A stretch of 64,000 nucleotides of DNA from Dugong dugon (lineage: Eukaryota; Chordata; Mammalia; Sirenia; Dugongidae), in the NCBI GenBank assembly GCA_030035585.1, contig CM057481.1, positions 59,281,128 to 59,345,127 of the forward strand, read 5' to 3'. Shown in pieces: positions 47,911 to 58,899 of this stretch. Within the stretch, counting starts at the first letter, position 1. Each line of letters begins with the position of its first letter. A program made the translations under genes and the position numbers. The notes under the pieces were generated by a model. The model was given only the letters and a program-made list of their open reading frames with translations, ran no database searches and was not told the origin of the DNA.

Positions 47911-48801
47911 CCCAATATAGACACTCTCAGTTCTGTTTCCTGTGGCTCTGTGGAAACAATTCCCACTCTCTAGATAATCTCAAATTATCTCTAGGTGAGG
48001 TGTACTTTCCAAAAACAAAATAGCACAAGATAGCAGTGGGGAGGCTGCAAGCTGACCTCTGGTTGACCTGGACCCACAGTCCCTGCCTCCCACAGACTGG
48101 ACTTCTGTCCTCCCCTGCAGCGTCTGCAGTATCAATCATCCATCTACCCCTTTAAGAAAGGCAGGCAGTGTAGACCCTAAAGGACATAATCTTTGCCCAA
48201 GTGTTATCTATAGCTATAGCCAATCATTAACCCAGAGAGGGAGGAACCACACCTCAAAACCAAGGTTACCTGCCACAGGGGAACTGAGCAGGGCAGCAGA
48301 GCAGGTGTCAGAACCAACTCACATGGCAACGCAGGACCATGTGTGCAGGGACAGAGTCAGGGACCAGGTTCACCCCAGCTTTCCTGTTGAGGCCCCCCTC
48401 TGCCTCCATTTTCCTGGGTTCTCTCTTAAAGGCTTCCCCCCTCTTGGACCTCCATCCCACATGTCTATGGAGGTACACAAGGGGCTTCCCCATTCTAACC
48501 ACCTCCTCCTGAGATCCCTCATCCATCTCCTTCTCTGCGGTAACAAAACCCTCCTGACTGGTGATTGGTCCCCTGCCTAGAATGCCCTCTTCTTCCTAAG
48601 ACCCCCATGAGCTCTTCTCTGTGGGGCCCCAGGGCAGCAGCACCCAGTCACAGTGCACACATCACTGCTCTGCAAGGCATCTTAGGGAGGATGAGGGTCC
48701 CGGAGACGCTGCAGTCCAGGAGGGGGAATCTCCCTCTGAACTTCTGCCAGACTGGCCCTCCATGTCGCTTGGGAGGCACTCATTCTGTGCTTTCCTGTGT
48801 T
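47911..48801. other. Single-copy stretch, no gene recognised
   Basis: Frames of up to 94 codons in several overlapping frames without a domain. No repeat identified. Confidence 0.45.
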
Positions 48802-48948
48802 AAAAAAAAAAACCAAACCTGTTGCCATCAAGTCGATTCCGACTCATAGAACTGCCCCATAGGGTTTCCAAGGAGTGCCTGGTGGATTCAAACTACTGAC
48901 CTCTTGGTTAGTAGTCAAGCTCTTACCACTGAGCCACCAGGGCTCCTG
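48802..48948 (-). mobile_element. AfroSINE
   Basis: Minus-strand copy with GTTGCCATCAAGTCGATTCC at its tail side and GAGCCACCAGGGCTCC at its head, preceded by an A tract. Confidence 0.92.
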
Positions 48949-49239
48949 CCTTATGATAGTACTCACCTTTTATGTACACTTTTATGTACTCCTTCAGAGA
49001 GAAAAAAAAGAAATATTTATATGCCCCCCTCACTGCCTGCTTATACAACTCCACCTTCATCCTCCAAGCACTGAACTTGCACTGATTAATGCTCAGCGGC
49101 CCCTCTATTCAGCCACTTAGCCTTTCTTCTTAGGCCTCTCTTTGACTTATTTATGGGCATCCATTGCAGAGTTGAGGCAAACCTACACCTCAGTGCATGG
49201 ACCTAATTGTCTAGGGCCCATACAAGGCCTCTCTCTTGT

Positions 49240-49450
49240 CTGTAAAACAGCCAAACTAGTTGCCATCAAGTCAACTCCAACTCATAGCGACCCCATGTGT
49301 GTCAGAGTAGAACTGTGCTACATAGGGTTTTCAATAGCTGATTTTTCACAAGTAAATCACCAAGTCTTTCTTCCGAGGTGCCTCTGGGTGGACTCGAACA
49401 TCCAACTTTTGGGTTAGCAGCTGAGCATGATAACTCTTTCCACTACCCAG
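49240..49450 (-). mobile_element. AfroSINE-type SINE (longer variant)
   Basis: Minus-strand copy with CAAGTAAATCACCAAGTC in the middle and CACTACCCAGGGCCTC at the head. GGCCTCTC on both sides suggests a TSD. Confidence 0.9.
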
Positions 49451-49459
49451 GGCCTCTCA

Positions 49460-50130
49460 TCACCCCCAGGCAACCATTCTAGTGCACTTATATCTTTTTA
49501 TGTGTACTTGTTCTTGCATTGTGTGCATGGGGTTTAGTTTGTGGAACCACACTGTGCTCTGTAACTCACCCTCTTAAGTATTCTGTTCTGAAGACCCACC
49601 CGCCAAGGGAGTTGCCATGTGGACAGTCACTCTAGTAGTGGAAACCATTGTGCACATCCCATCTGGGGGCCAGTGTGGGGATGTCTTTGGGAGACATGAT
49701 GAGAAGTAGGATTGTTGAGTCCTGAAGGGTGTGCTGTCAGGCATGTGATCATACCATCCATGTCCCCTCCTGCCACATTGAGCAGGGGCTCCCTATTTCC
49801 CCACATCCCTGCCGACACCTGGCAATACCAGTTTTGTCTGTTATGCCAGTGACAATTATAAAATTATACCTCCTTGTTGAATGCTTTGCATTTTTCTAAT
49901 AACCACTAAGTTTGAGCATCTTTTCATACGCTCTTTAGCCCTTTGGTTTCCTCTTCTGTAAGTTGCCTTTGAGATTCCTTTCCCATGTTTTCATTGAGAT
50001 GCCTGCCTCTTTCTGGCTGACTTGCAGGAGTTCCTTGTGTGTTCTAGACATTAGTCCCTTTCACTTTTATCGCTGTATCTTCTCCCAGTCTGTCCTTATC
50101 CGATTAACTTTATCCATGGTGTCCATTGTG
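49460..50130 (-). mobile_element. Old L1, 3' UTR/ORF2 end in antisense
   Basis: Antisense L1 text such as TTTTCATTGAGATGCCTGCC and GAGCATCTTTTCATACGC, strongly diverged. Confidence 0.65.
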
Positions 50131-51099
50131 GAGGAGAAACAGATTACATTTCCCAGTGTCAGATCATTCCTCCACAGAGTTGGAGCCCCGCAACTGAGAA
50201 TCCCCAACTCCTAATCCTCCAGACCAATCAGAGGGAAAAATCTCAGCTTAGCCATTACATCAATCATCATTCTAGTATTTAAAGTTAATCCCCTTCCCCA
50301 TAGACACTCAATTTTTTGGACCTAAACCTACACCTCAGTGCATGGACATTATCACCACTGACCCATGCAAGGCCTGTCTCTTGTCTTTCTTATTTCTTAC
50401 TTATTTATCCACTTATCTATATTCCTCACTCCCATCCCCACCACAACCATTCTAATGTGTTTAACGCTTACTCGAATCTCTCTTGAAAACTGATCAGGCT
50501 GGTTTGTGTGCATGTGTTTTCATTTGTGTAACCATATTATGTTCTAAAATTCATTCTGTCTCTTATTTTTTCTTACTATGCCCTTTGCAATTGCAAACAA
50601 GTACCAAACTGATTAATGGTGTTCTCCTTTCTCCCTTCATGCAGCTGTCAATAAACACTGAAGTGACCCGCGTGGTGAGATATGCAAAACCCACATCATC
50701 GCAGGAGAATGTGCAATCCTCAGCAGTTCTCCGGTGTGCACTTTTCCCACTCTGCTCTTCCCCATAACGGGCATTCCCTCCTAGGCCATGTTGCCCTTCC
50801 CACCTAACTAGGCAGACTCATTCATGTCCTTCTCCCTGTTCAGGTGCCCATCAGGCCTTACTTCCCTTCTCCTCCCTGTGGGCCATGGCCTCAGACCTCC
50901 TGACCATAGATGGTTAATGAGACTCCTTCTAGAATTCAACACTGTGGCTTCTCTCATCCAAAATACTCTGGCTCTGGCTCCCTCTTCTACATAGGGTCAA
51001 AGTCTGCTCTTGATGCCAGTGTCAGTCCCCATCAGCCCTACCTGTTACTGTACATCTGCTTCAGGTGACATTACCTGCTAGTAAATTTCCCCTGTCCTC
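50131..51099. other. Gene-free stretch, part of a diverged duplication
   Basis: The part at 50,320-50,540 repeats text found at 49,175-49,560, as described in the findings. The rest has no recognised repeat or gene. Confidence 0.5.
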
Positions 51100-51113
51100 A
51101 TCTCTGCCTACAG

Positions 51114-51265
51114 AGCCCTGGTGGTGCAGCGGTTAAGAGCTACAGCTGCTAACCAAAAGGTTGGCAGTTCGAATCCACAGCTGCTCCTTGGAGACCCTAT
51201 GGGGCAGTTCTGCTCTGTCCTATAGGGTTGCTATGAGTCGGAATCAACTCGACGGCAACAGTTTT
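51114..51265 (+). mobile_element. AfroSINE
   Basis: Well preserved copy from AGCCCTGGTGGTGCAGCGG to CTCGACGGCAACAG. Flanks ATCTCTGCCTACAG (51,100) and ATCTCTGTCCACAG (51,266) match at 12 of 14 positions. Confidence 0.95.
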
Positions 51266-51268
51266 ATC

Positions 51269-52140
51269 TCTGTCCACAGAAGTTCACCAGTTGCTTTAAG
51301 GAATGATGCAGGCCCAGCTCTGAGTAGGGAACATCAAGGAGGACTGTTGTGGATGTTTCCCCAGTGACAGGAGTGATGAGGAAGCAGATCAACACATGTG
51401 TTGTAAGGGAATCAAACACAAATGAACCCTGGGCACCAAGTGGGGAAGGGAGGGGCGTACTCAGAACTTGGACACCCGAAAGGGGAACAGAAGCTTCCCA
51501 GGCTGCAGCTGCCAGAGCCCTGGGCATTTCCTCATACTTCTGCTCTCTCACCCTGTGGAACCCACTGAACCGCAGGTCCCCACCTCAGTTGGCCCATGCC
51601 TCACCCTGTCCCTCCCTCCCAGGGCAGGGTCCAATAGACCCATATAGCTGCAGGAAGGCCAGTCGGAGACCAGAGCAGGGACAAGGACCGACAGCGGAGG
51701 CACACCTGGAGCAGAGCACGCAGGTACATTCTGACCCGACACCTGGGTGAGGCAAGGGGGCTGAGTGGGAAGGGGAGAAGAGCAAGGGAAAAAGGGAGCA
51801 GAGTGAGGAGGGCAGAACTGAACAAATAAGAGGGGAAGGGCCGGGGAGCAAGGGGTACCAGAGGCAGGAGCTTGAGGGAGTTATAGAGGCTTTGGATCTG
51901 CCCTTGTAGTGGGCAGTGAGCATAAAGCACTCAGCGAGATGAGGGACCAACGTAGGGATGTGGGAGACGAGAGGTCACACCTGCTTTGTGTTTCCTTTTC
52001 CTTCATGGGCTCATTGCCACGTTACCTCGCCCACTGTACACCTCACTCACACCTGAGTCTTGTGGGGTCCAGCCAGGGAGGTGGTCACAGGTCCCATCTA
52101 GACTCAGAACCATGGGTCTCTGCCTCAACTCCTTCCTTCC
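51269..52140. other. Single-copy AOC1 upstream region
   Basis: No repeat recognised. A possible splice donor CAG|GTACAT at 51,723 follows a GC-richer segment and could belong to an upstream non-coding exon. Frames of up to 133 codons overlap on both strands and have no domain. Confidence 0.35.
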
Positions 52141-52149
52141 TAGGAAAGC

Positions 52150-52215
52150 AGAAAGAACTCTGGGGATAAGAGGTTATAAAACAGAGCCCAGCCAAAAGTT
52201 AATAGTAAGACAAGA
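52150..52215 (+). promoter_or_regulatory. Candidate AOC1 core promoter (TATA)
   Basis: TATAAAA at 52,175-52,181 is preceded by a GATAAG site at 52,165 and followed by an AGTTAATAG (HNF1-like half site) at 52,198. It lies 2.1 kb upstream of the coding exon, in single-copy DNA. In human, AOC1 has a non-coding first exon upstream of the coding exons, so such a promoter is expected near here. A CAG|GTGACA donor at about 52,484 could end the first exon. All of this is inference. Confidence 0.35.
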
Positions 52216-53605
52216 CCGCAGCCTACGCCCAGCATCTCTGGCCACACCCAGCAGAAACGCTGGTTCTGGGTCTTCCCACAGCCTGTCCTGCCTGTTGTGC
52301 CCAGGCTGGGTCCCGGAGAGCGCAAGACCATGAGGTCCCTGGCCTTCCCACCAGCGTCAGAGCAACAAAGGGAGGTCGCAGGATGGCTTGTGTCCCAGAA
52401 ACAAAACCAGAACCATATTGGAGCTGGGGGCAGGGACTTAGATCACCAGGGCAGAAAGCCAGGGAAAGAAAAGCCACAGCTCCCAGGTGACAGTGCAGAC
52501 CCACCAAACACCTTTCACTGATCTCCATATCAAGAAATGCACATTATGTACAAATTACATACAACATTTGTGAATCGAATATGTGACATGGGAAACACAT
52601 TTTCAAAAAACCAGAAGCCAGAACAAAAGCTTCTCTGGTGGAAGGCTCTCCTTCCAGCCCAGGAAATGCCCCGGAAGGGAAATGCTTCTGCACCTCAGTC
52701 ATAGGCGATACAATTGTGCGGCCGTGTCTGGTGAGACGCACCTCAGGCCCCCGGGTGGCCAGAGCACCTGCTCTGCACCGAAAGCCTCTCCGGAAGGTGG
52801 GCTTTGGCCACGCTGAAGCTGGGGGGCTGGGCAGACACTGCTGAGATCCAGGCAAATGTAAGCCTTCTGTACCTCTCGGTTTGGGTAGAAGAGATTGTTT
52901 CCTCAAGGTTTATCGCCAGGTGATCTGGTTTGGGGAGAAAAGGGCAATTAGAAGTCAGGGACCGCTCAGAGTCCTCTCAACCCCTCACAGGCGTAGCTGG
53001 TCAGTCAGGCGGCAGACCTCAGCAGTGCCTGCACAAATGAAAAGAAAATTTGGGGGCGGGGGGAGCTTGCGTGGCAGGCGGGACTCAGGTCAGCCTAGAG
53101 CCTCCACAAAGCTCGCTGTTCTTATGTGGAGGAGTGTCTCCCAAGCTGCACACAGACAGTGGGCACCTGAAGGTGGCCATCCCTACATGGGGAGGACATC
53201 ATGGTACCATCAAGGCATCCCGGCCTCCCAGGAGTCTGAAGCCTAGGCTCCACCCACGGGATTTTACTGGCAGTTCTAGAGATGAGGTTATGAGGTGAAG
53301 ACCACACCTACCCCCAGAATGAAAGGGTAAGGGCATCACTCCTGAATCACCACCTGGGTCACCCAGCTGCACACGCCCTCCTAGTAGGCTCAGGACAGTC
53401 AAGCCACCACACCTCGAGTGCCCACTGCAGGGGCCTAAGAAGCTGGACAGGACAGCCCCACTGCCTACACCCTCAAAACTACAGGTCTGCAACCTGATGG
53501 AAGTGGAATCCTTCCACATCGCTTAAAATTTTAAATGTGCTGGCATCAACACGTTGTATCCTTATGACTTATTTAAACAGAATAGGAGTAGCTGACATTT
53601 CTGGA
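52216..53605. other. Single-copy stretch, presumed AOC1 5' UTR/first intron
   Basis: No repeat recognised. Many overlapping frames (up to 121 codons) without a domain, as expected for GC-rich DNA. Confidence 0.4.
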
Positions 53606-53609
53606 CTGC

Positions 53610-53830
53610 TTAGGTAGGCATTGTTCTAAACACTTACATTTATTATCTAATTTAATTCTCTCAATGACCCTAGAAAGTAGGTGCTGTTGTCATTATTTCC
53701 ATTGTATGATGGAGAAAATATTGAGGTTCAGAGGGTTCAAGTAACTTGCCCAAGGTCACCCAGCTAGTACACAGTGATGTGCATGGGTTCAAACCCAGGT
53801 AACCCAATCCAGACCCTATGCTTTTAATGT
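53610..53830 (-). mobile_element. MIR SINE, antisense
   Basis: Good antisense MIR: GTAACTTGCCCAAGGTCACC, GGGTTCAAACCCAGGT and AATTCTCTCAATGACCCT. Confidence 0.92.
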
Positions 53831-54310
53831 CTACACTAAACTTCTAAGTGTGTCTACATAAAACATACTTTGCTTTGTCAAAAGTGTAGTTTTGCAGTTT
53901 ATCCATTCTCTGCCTCTGCCCAGCAGAATACACACTTGTTGCCTCTGGATGGGGCAGGGCCTTGGGCTGCTCTGACCCTCAGACCACTGGCTGCCGTGTG
54001 CTAAGGTGGAGAAAGGAGGGCAAGATTCGGCCGGGATAAGAAAATGTGCAGAAAAGGGGGCGTGAGGGGGTTTCCATTGGTAAGAAGATCCACAGGGCTG
54101 CAAAAGCGAGGAAAGGGCAGGCCCAGCACTGGGGACCTTGGGTGGGAATAGCCTAGCTCCACTACAGGTGGACCCAACCTGGAATGGGGGAGGGGGAAGC
54201 TAGGTCTGCAGGAGACCACAGGGCTAAGGGACACTGTACTCAAAGCCCCAGCCAGGTGGAGATCCTTTTCCTCCCGTAGTACAACTAACCCCATGCCCTC
54301 TACTACATTC
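53831..54310. other. Single-copy intron sequence before the AOC1 coding exon
   Basis: No repeat recognised. It ends in a pyrimidine-rich acceptor, ACATTCCAG, at 54,305-54,313, one base upstream of the start codon. Confidence 0.6.
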
Positions 54311-54314
54311 CAGA

Positions 54315-55887
54315 ATGACGGGTCGAGAGGCCCTGCTGCTTGGCTGGGCCATGGCTGGGATCTTGGCACTGCAGACCCTGGCAGCGGCTGAGCACTCACA
54401 GTGGTCTCTAGGCAGCAAGGCTGGGGTGTTCGCAGACCTGAGCGCAGAGGAGCTGAAGGCCGTGCACAACTTCCTTTGGTCCCAGAGGGAGCTGGCACTG
54501 CAGCCCGCCAAAGCCCCAACCATGGCCAAGAACTCCATCTTCCTCATTGAGATGCTGCTGCCCAAGAAGCAACATGTGCTGAAGTTTCTGGACAAAGGTG
54601 AAGGGCATCCTGCCCGGGAAGCCCATGTTGTCATCTTTTTTGGAGCCCAGGAGAAGCCCAACATCACTGAGTTTGCAGTGGGACCCCTGCCATACCCCCA
54701 CTATATGCGAGTACTGCCCCCTAGGCACAGGCACCACCCTTCCTGGGCGTCCAGGCCCGTCTCCACCACTGAGTACATCCTCCTGAACCACATGCTACAG
54801 GAAGCCACCAAGCCCCTGCACCAGTTCTTCCTCAATACCACAGGCTTCTCCTTCCGAGATTGCGGAGACCGGTGCCTGACCTTTACCGATGTGGCCCCCC
54901 GAGGGTTGGCTTCTGGCCAGCGCCGAAGCTGGCTTATCCTGCAGCGAGAAGTGGAAGGCTATTTCTTACACCCCACTGGGATGGAGCTCCTTGTGGACCA
55001 TGGGAGCCAAGATGCCAATGACTGGGTGGTAGAGCAGGTCTGGTACAATGGGAAGTTCTACAGGAGCCCAGAAGAACTAGCCCACAAGTATGGCAACGGA
55101 GAGGTGGATGTGGTGGTTCTGGAGGACCCACCACCCTCTGGCAGCGAGGAGCCCCCAGTCTTCTCTTCCTACAGGCCCCGTGGGGCCTTCTCCACACCCA
55201 CCACCGTGAATGGGCCCCGCCTGGTCCAGCCCGAAGGCCACCGCTACCAGCTAGAGGGCAATGCAGTGCTCTATGGGGACTGGAGCTTCGCCTTCCGGCT
55301 GCGCTCCTCCTCGGGGCTGCAGATCTTGGACGTGCGCTTCGGAGGAGAGCGTGTTGCCTATGAGGTGAGCGTGCAGGAGGCAGCGGCTCTATATGGAGGA
55401 CACACGCCAGCAGGCATGCAGACCAAATACATGGACATGGGCTGGGGCATGGGCAGCGTCACATATGAGCTAGCCCCTGGCATCGACTGCCCGGAGACCG
55501 CCACCTTCCTGCACGCCCTCCACTATTACGATGCTGATGGCCCTGTATACTACCCCCGGGCCCTCTGCCTCTTCGAGATGCCCACGGGGGTGCCCCTCCG
55601 GCGGCACTTTGATTTCAACTCCAACGGAGGCTTCAACTTCTATGGAGGGCTGAAGGGCCAGGTGCTGGTGCTGCGAACCACTTCCACAGTCTACAATTAT
55701 GATTACATTTGGGACTACATCTTCTACCCCAATGGAGTAATGGAGGCCAAGATGCATGCCACTGGCTATATCCACGCCACTTTCTACACGCCTGAGGGGT
55801 TGCACCACGGCATGCGCCTGCACACCCGCCTACTTGGCAACATGCACACCCACCTGGTGCATTACCGCATAGACCTGGACGTGGCAG
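54315..55887 (+). CDS. AOC1: AOC1 coding exon 1
   Basis: 1,573 nt, codons 1-524 plus one base. It carries the signal peptide, the N-terminal copper amine oxidase domains and most of the catalytic domain, including D374, Y462, H511 and H513. Acceptor CAG at 54,311-54,313, donor G|GTAAGC at 55,888. The open frame runs on into the intron to 55,955, which is read-through and not coding. Confidence 0.97.
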
Positions 55888-58495
55888 GTAAGCCTCAGGC
55901 AGGGAGCAGAGTGGCACCCTGCTGGTCAGGCAGCCTTCACAGGAGATGGTGTTAAGGCTCTCCTGGGACATAAAACCATGAGCATTTGCCCAGCGTGCTC
56001 TGCGAAACCAGCAGTGCTACAAGTCGTTTTGCCCTGAAAAGTGGTGACAGTTAATGGTGCCAACTTTTTACCCTGGATGTAACACTGTGAACTGTGTCCC
56101 CACCAGGGGCTGCTGACCGTATAACGTTGTTGTCGTTAACTGCAGTTGAGTCAGCCCTGACTCATGGCGACCCCATGCACAACAGAACAAAAAACACTCC
56201 CCTGTCCTGAGCCATCCCCATGATCAGATGCTGATAGAACTGTTGTGATCCATATGGTTTTCACTGGCTGATTTTCGGAAGTAGATTGCCAGGCCTTTCT
56301 TCCTAGTCCATCTTAGTCTGGAAGCTCCACTGAAACCTGTTCAGCAGCACAGCAACACACAAGCTTCCACTGACAGATGGGTGGTGGCTGTGCTTGAGGT
56401 GCACTGGTCAGGAATCGAACCGGGGTCTCCTGCACGGAAGGCAAGAATTCGACCACTGAATCACCCCTGCCCCCAATGATCCTAAAAGAGGAGGATTAAA
56501 TAATGCCCAGAAGTGTAAGAAACAGCTGACTAGCATTCTGGGTGGGGGCCCTCATCCTGTCTCTTGGATTAAGGATGTCCCTGTAGAGAGTGTAGCATGA
56601 CATACATGACATAACTAAGATACCCATTCTCCCCTTTGGCCCCAGAGGGGTGCTAGACCCCATCTCTCAGACCTGGAAGCTACCCTCTCTCGAGGACATA
56701 GCCACAGACATCAGGCTCAGGGCTAGCTCCTTGGAGGAGCCACCCAGAGTCACAGCAGAATCACCACAGCTGCCCTGACAACATATGACCTTCCACTCCC
56801 ACACCCAGCTCAGGGCATGCCCCCAAAATATTCTCTTCACCCCTAACAGCGGCTAGCTTTGTATGCAGTTCAGGATGGCCATCCCAGTGCAGAATGAGAG
56901 CATTTCAGGTTGGGAGCTTGATCCTCATTCTCCTTTTTCCTGCACACCTCCAGGCACCAAAAATAGCTTCCAGACACTAGAGATGAAGCTACAAAACATC
57001 ACTAACCCCTGGAGCCCAGGACACCACCTGGTGCAGCCCACTCTGGAGCAAACGCAGTTCCACCAGGAGCGCCAGGCTGCCTTTCGCTTTGGGCGGGCCC
57101 TGCCCAAGTACCTGCTCTTCACCAGCCCCAAGAAGAACACCTGGGGCCACCAACGCAGCTACCGCGTGCAGATCCATTCCATGGCCAGCCAAGTGCTGCC
57201 CCAGGGCTGGCAGGAGGAGAAGGCTGTCACCTGGGCCAGGTGAGCTGGGGGTGGGGGGTGGGGGGGGCAGAGAGAGTGTCTTTGTGTATGCGTCTGTGTG
57301 TGTGCCTGTGTTTCTGCCCGTGTGTGTGTGGCTGTTCATGTGTCTATGTGTGCGCCTCTGTGTGTGTGTCTGTCTGTGTGTACATGCCTGTGCACTTGGC
57401 AAGCAGGGTGAAGAACCCCATGCCGAGCACCCTGAGCCTCTGCTGATAGTGGCCGACTCACTAACTCCCAAGAGATGATCTCTCATTTTGGGAAGGCAGT
57501 AACTTTCTCCCATCATTGACCTGAAGATGTCCGCTGGGAGAGGCTAGGAGCCCCCCTAGACCCAGTGCCACCTGGCTTTTACTCTGCCCTGGCAGGTACC
57601 CACTAGCAGTGACCAAGTATCGGGAGTTGGAGCTGTACAGCAGCAGCATCTACAACCAGAACGACCCCTGGGACCCACCTGTGGTCTTTGAGGAATTTCT
57701 TCGAAACAACGAGTACATTGAAAATGAGGTACTGACCTTGTCCCCCAGCCCTGCCCAACTCTGGCCCTGCCTTCTTCCAGCTTCAGCCCCAACATCACCC
57801 TCACCAATGGGGAGTCCTAGCCACCCTCTGCCGGGACCTGTCCTCACCCTGGGACAGGAAGGGAGAGCATATCTGGAGGTCATTATAGAGCTTCCCACCC
57901 CTAAAACGGGGCTTGAGAAGATGCAGAAAGGTTCTTGGCATGACAGACAGTGCCAAAACCAAAAAAACCAAACTTTCTGCCGTTGAGTCGATTCTGACTC
58001 ATAGCGACCCAATAGGACAGAGTAGGGTTTCCACGGAGCAGCTGGTGGATTTGAACTGCCAACCTTTTGATTATCAGCAGTAGCTCTGAACCACTGTGCC
58101 ACCAGGGATCTGAAAACGCCCAAGGGCCCCAGCGGCCTCTAGTGGTCAGGGCTCAGCACCGCCCCATTGAAGACCACTCCCTTCTGTCTGAACCACCCCA
58201 CCTGCTCACTCTCTTTCTCCCACAGGACCTAGTGGCCTGGGTGACAGTGGGTTTCCTCCACATCCCCCACTCAGAGGACATCCCTAACACAGCCACACCT
58301 GGAAACTCTGTGGGCTTCCTGTTGAGGCCCTTCAACTTCTTCTCAGAGGACCCATCCTTGGCGTCCAGAGACACCGTGATCGTGCGGCCCCAGGATGGAG
58401 GCCCCAACCATGTCCAGCGCTGGGTTTCCGAGGAGGCGAGGGGCTGTTTGATGCCTCCCCCTTTTAGCTACAATGGAACCTACAGGCCTGTGTGA
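54315..58495 (+). CDS. AOC1: Diamine oxidase (histaminase), copper amine oxidase 1
   Basis: AOC1 is a secreted copper/topaquinone enzyme that oxidatively deaminates histamine, putrescine and related diamines to aldehyde, ammonia and hydrogen peroxide. Coding join: 54,315-55,887, 56,954-57,239, 57,596-57,728 and 58,226-58,495, giving 753 residues (human 751). Visible features: signal peptide 1-25 (cleavage about LAAA|E), disulfide pair C183/C187, catalytic base D374, topaquinone tyrosine Y462 in N-Y-D-Y, copper ligands H511, H513 (HTH) and H676 (HIPH), N-glycosylation sequons N116, N174, N539 and N747, and an inter-subunit cysteine C738. The near-continuous identity with human AOC1 excludes AOC2 and AOC3. 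The start lies one base after a splice acceptor and gives an N-terminus six residues longer than human before the first conserved block. No frameshift or stop: an intact gene. Kidney, gut and placenta expression is known for the family, not seen here. Confidence 0.98.
56126..56474 (-). mobile_element. tRNA-Gly-like SINE in AOC1 intron
   Basis: Antisense to AOC1. The tRNA-like head occupies about 56,407-56,471 (minus strand) with a perfect B box GGTTCGATTCC (56,411-56,421 complement), an A box one base off consensus (56,453-56,463) and an anticodon-loop-like CTTCCGT, most like tRNA-Gly. The body ends in a GTTGTTGTC tail at 56,126. Confidence 0.9.
56954..57239 (+). CDS. AOC1: AOC1 coding exon 2
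   Basis: 286 nt from acceptor CTCCAG|GCACC to donor AG|GTGAGC. It begins with GTKNSFQ and ends at TWA-R. It contains sequon N539 and the [16 protein letters not shown] block. The frame continues correctly from exon 1 and into exon 3. Confidence 0.97.
57246..57390. repeat. TG-rich low-complexity tract in AOC1 intron
   Basis: A G-run at 57,249-57,268 and imperfect GTGTGTCT/GTGTGTGC units from 57,290. The long open frames here come from the repeat, not from a gene. Confidence 0.9.
57596..57728 (+). CDS. AOC1: AOC1 coding exon 3
   Basis: 133 nt between GGCAG|GTACCC and GAG|GTACTG. It encodes [14 protein letters not shown] to the YIENE end and leaves phase 0. Confidence 0.97.
57956..58111 (-). 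mobile_element. AfroSINE in AOC1 intron
   Basis: Antisense to AOC1, from a CCAAAAAAACCAAAC tail to CCACTGTGCCACCAGGGATC at the head, about 115 bp before the exon 4 acceptor. Confidence 0.94.
58226..58495 (+). CDS. AOC1: AOC1 coding exon 4 (last)
   Basis: 270 nt including the TGA at 58,493-58,495. It contains the third copper ligand in [10 protein letters not shown], the C-terminal cysteine and the NGTYRPV end. Acceptor CCCACAG at 58,219-58,225. Confidence 0.97.
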   Translation, partial: DLVAWVTVGFLHIPHSEDIPNTATPGNSVGFLLRPFNFFSEDPSLASRDTVIVRPQDGGPNHVQRWVSEEARGCLMPPPFSYNGTYRPV

Positions 58496-58545
58496 AGGGC
58501 CCCTGACCCACCTCCTACCAGGGAACCTTCATCATTAGGATTGAC

Positions 58546-58551
58546 AATAAA
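58546..58551 (+). terminator. AOC1: AOC1 poly(A) signal
   Basis: AATAAA 51 bp after the stop codon, followed by a GT-rich stretch (GGGGTGAAGTGGGG) typical of a cleavage site. The 3' UTR is therefore about 70 nt. Confidence 0.9.
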
Positions 58552-58698
58552 CACGTTTGACCATGCTGTGAGCTGCTTGGGGTGAAGTGGGGAGGTGGGG
58601 GCGGGGGGGAGGGCAAGGAACATGAGTGTGCAGAGGTATAGTCACATAACCTGGGGCTCCACTCACACTTGGTCCACTCCATCCCAGAAAAGACCTCC

Positions 58699-58867
58699 CC
58701 AAAACCTGTTGCCATCAAGTGAATTCCAACTCATAGTAACTCTATAGCGACCCTAAAGGACAGAGTAGAACTGCCCCATTGGGTTTCTAAGGAGCAGCTG
58801 GTGGATTCGAATTGCCAACCTTTTGGTTAGCAGCCAAGCACTTAACCACTGCACCACCAAGGCACCA
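58699..58867 (-). mobile_element. AfroSINE
   Basis: Minus-strand copy just downstream of AOC1. AAAAGACCTCC is present on both sides (58,688 and 58,868), a TSD. Confidence 0.95.
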
Positions 58868-58899
58868 AAAAGACCTCCACTACTACCTAAAGTGGGGCT

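Noticed and set aside
51585..51950. Minus-strand 121- and 109-codon overlapping frames upstream of AOC1
   Set aside because: Proline/leucine/serine-rich frames from purine-rich DNA on the other strand, with no recognisable domain or start context.
54224..55971. Long open frames on the minus strand across AOC1 (up to 147 codons)
   Set aside because: They are antisense shadows of a GC-rich coding exon and have no homology or start context of their own.
56405..56475. A tRNA-Gly gene on the minus strand
   Set aside because: The tRNA-like part continues into the body and tail of a SINE family found elsewhere in the window, and its stems are imperfect.
57089..57478. A 129-codon + strand frame overlapping AOC1 exon 2
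   Set aside because: It is another frame of the exon read through the splice site into the TG-rich intron repeat.
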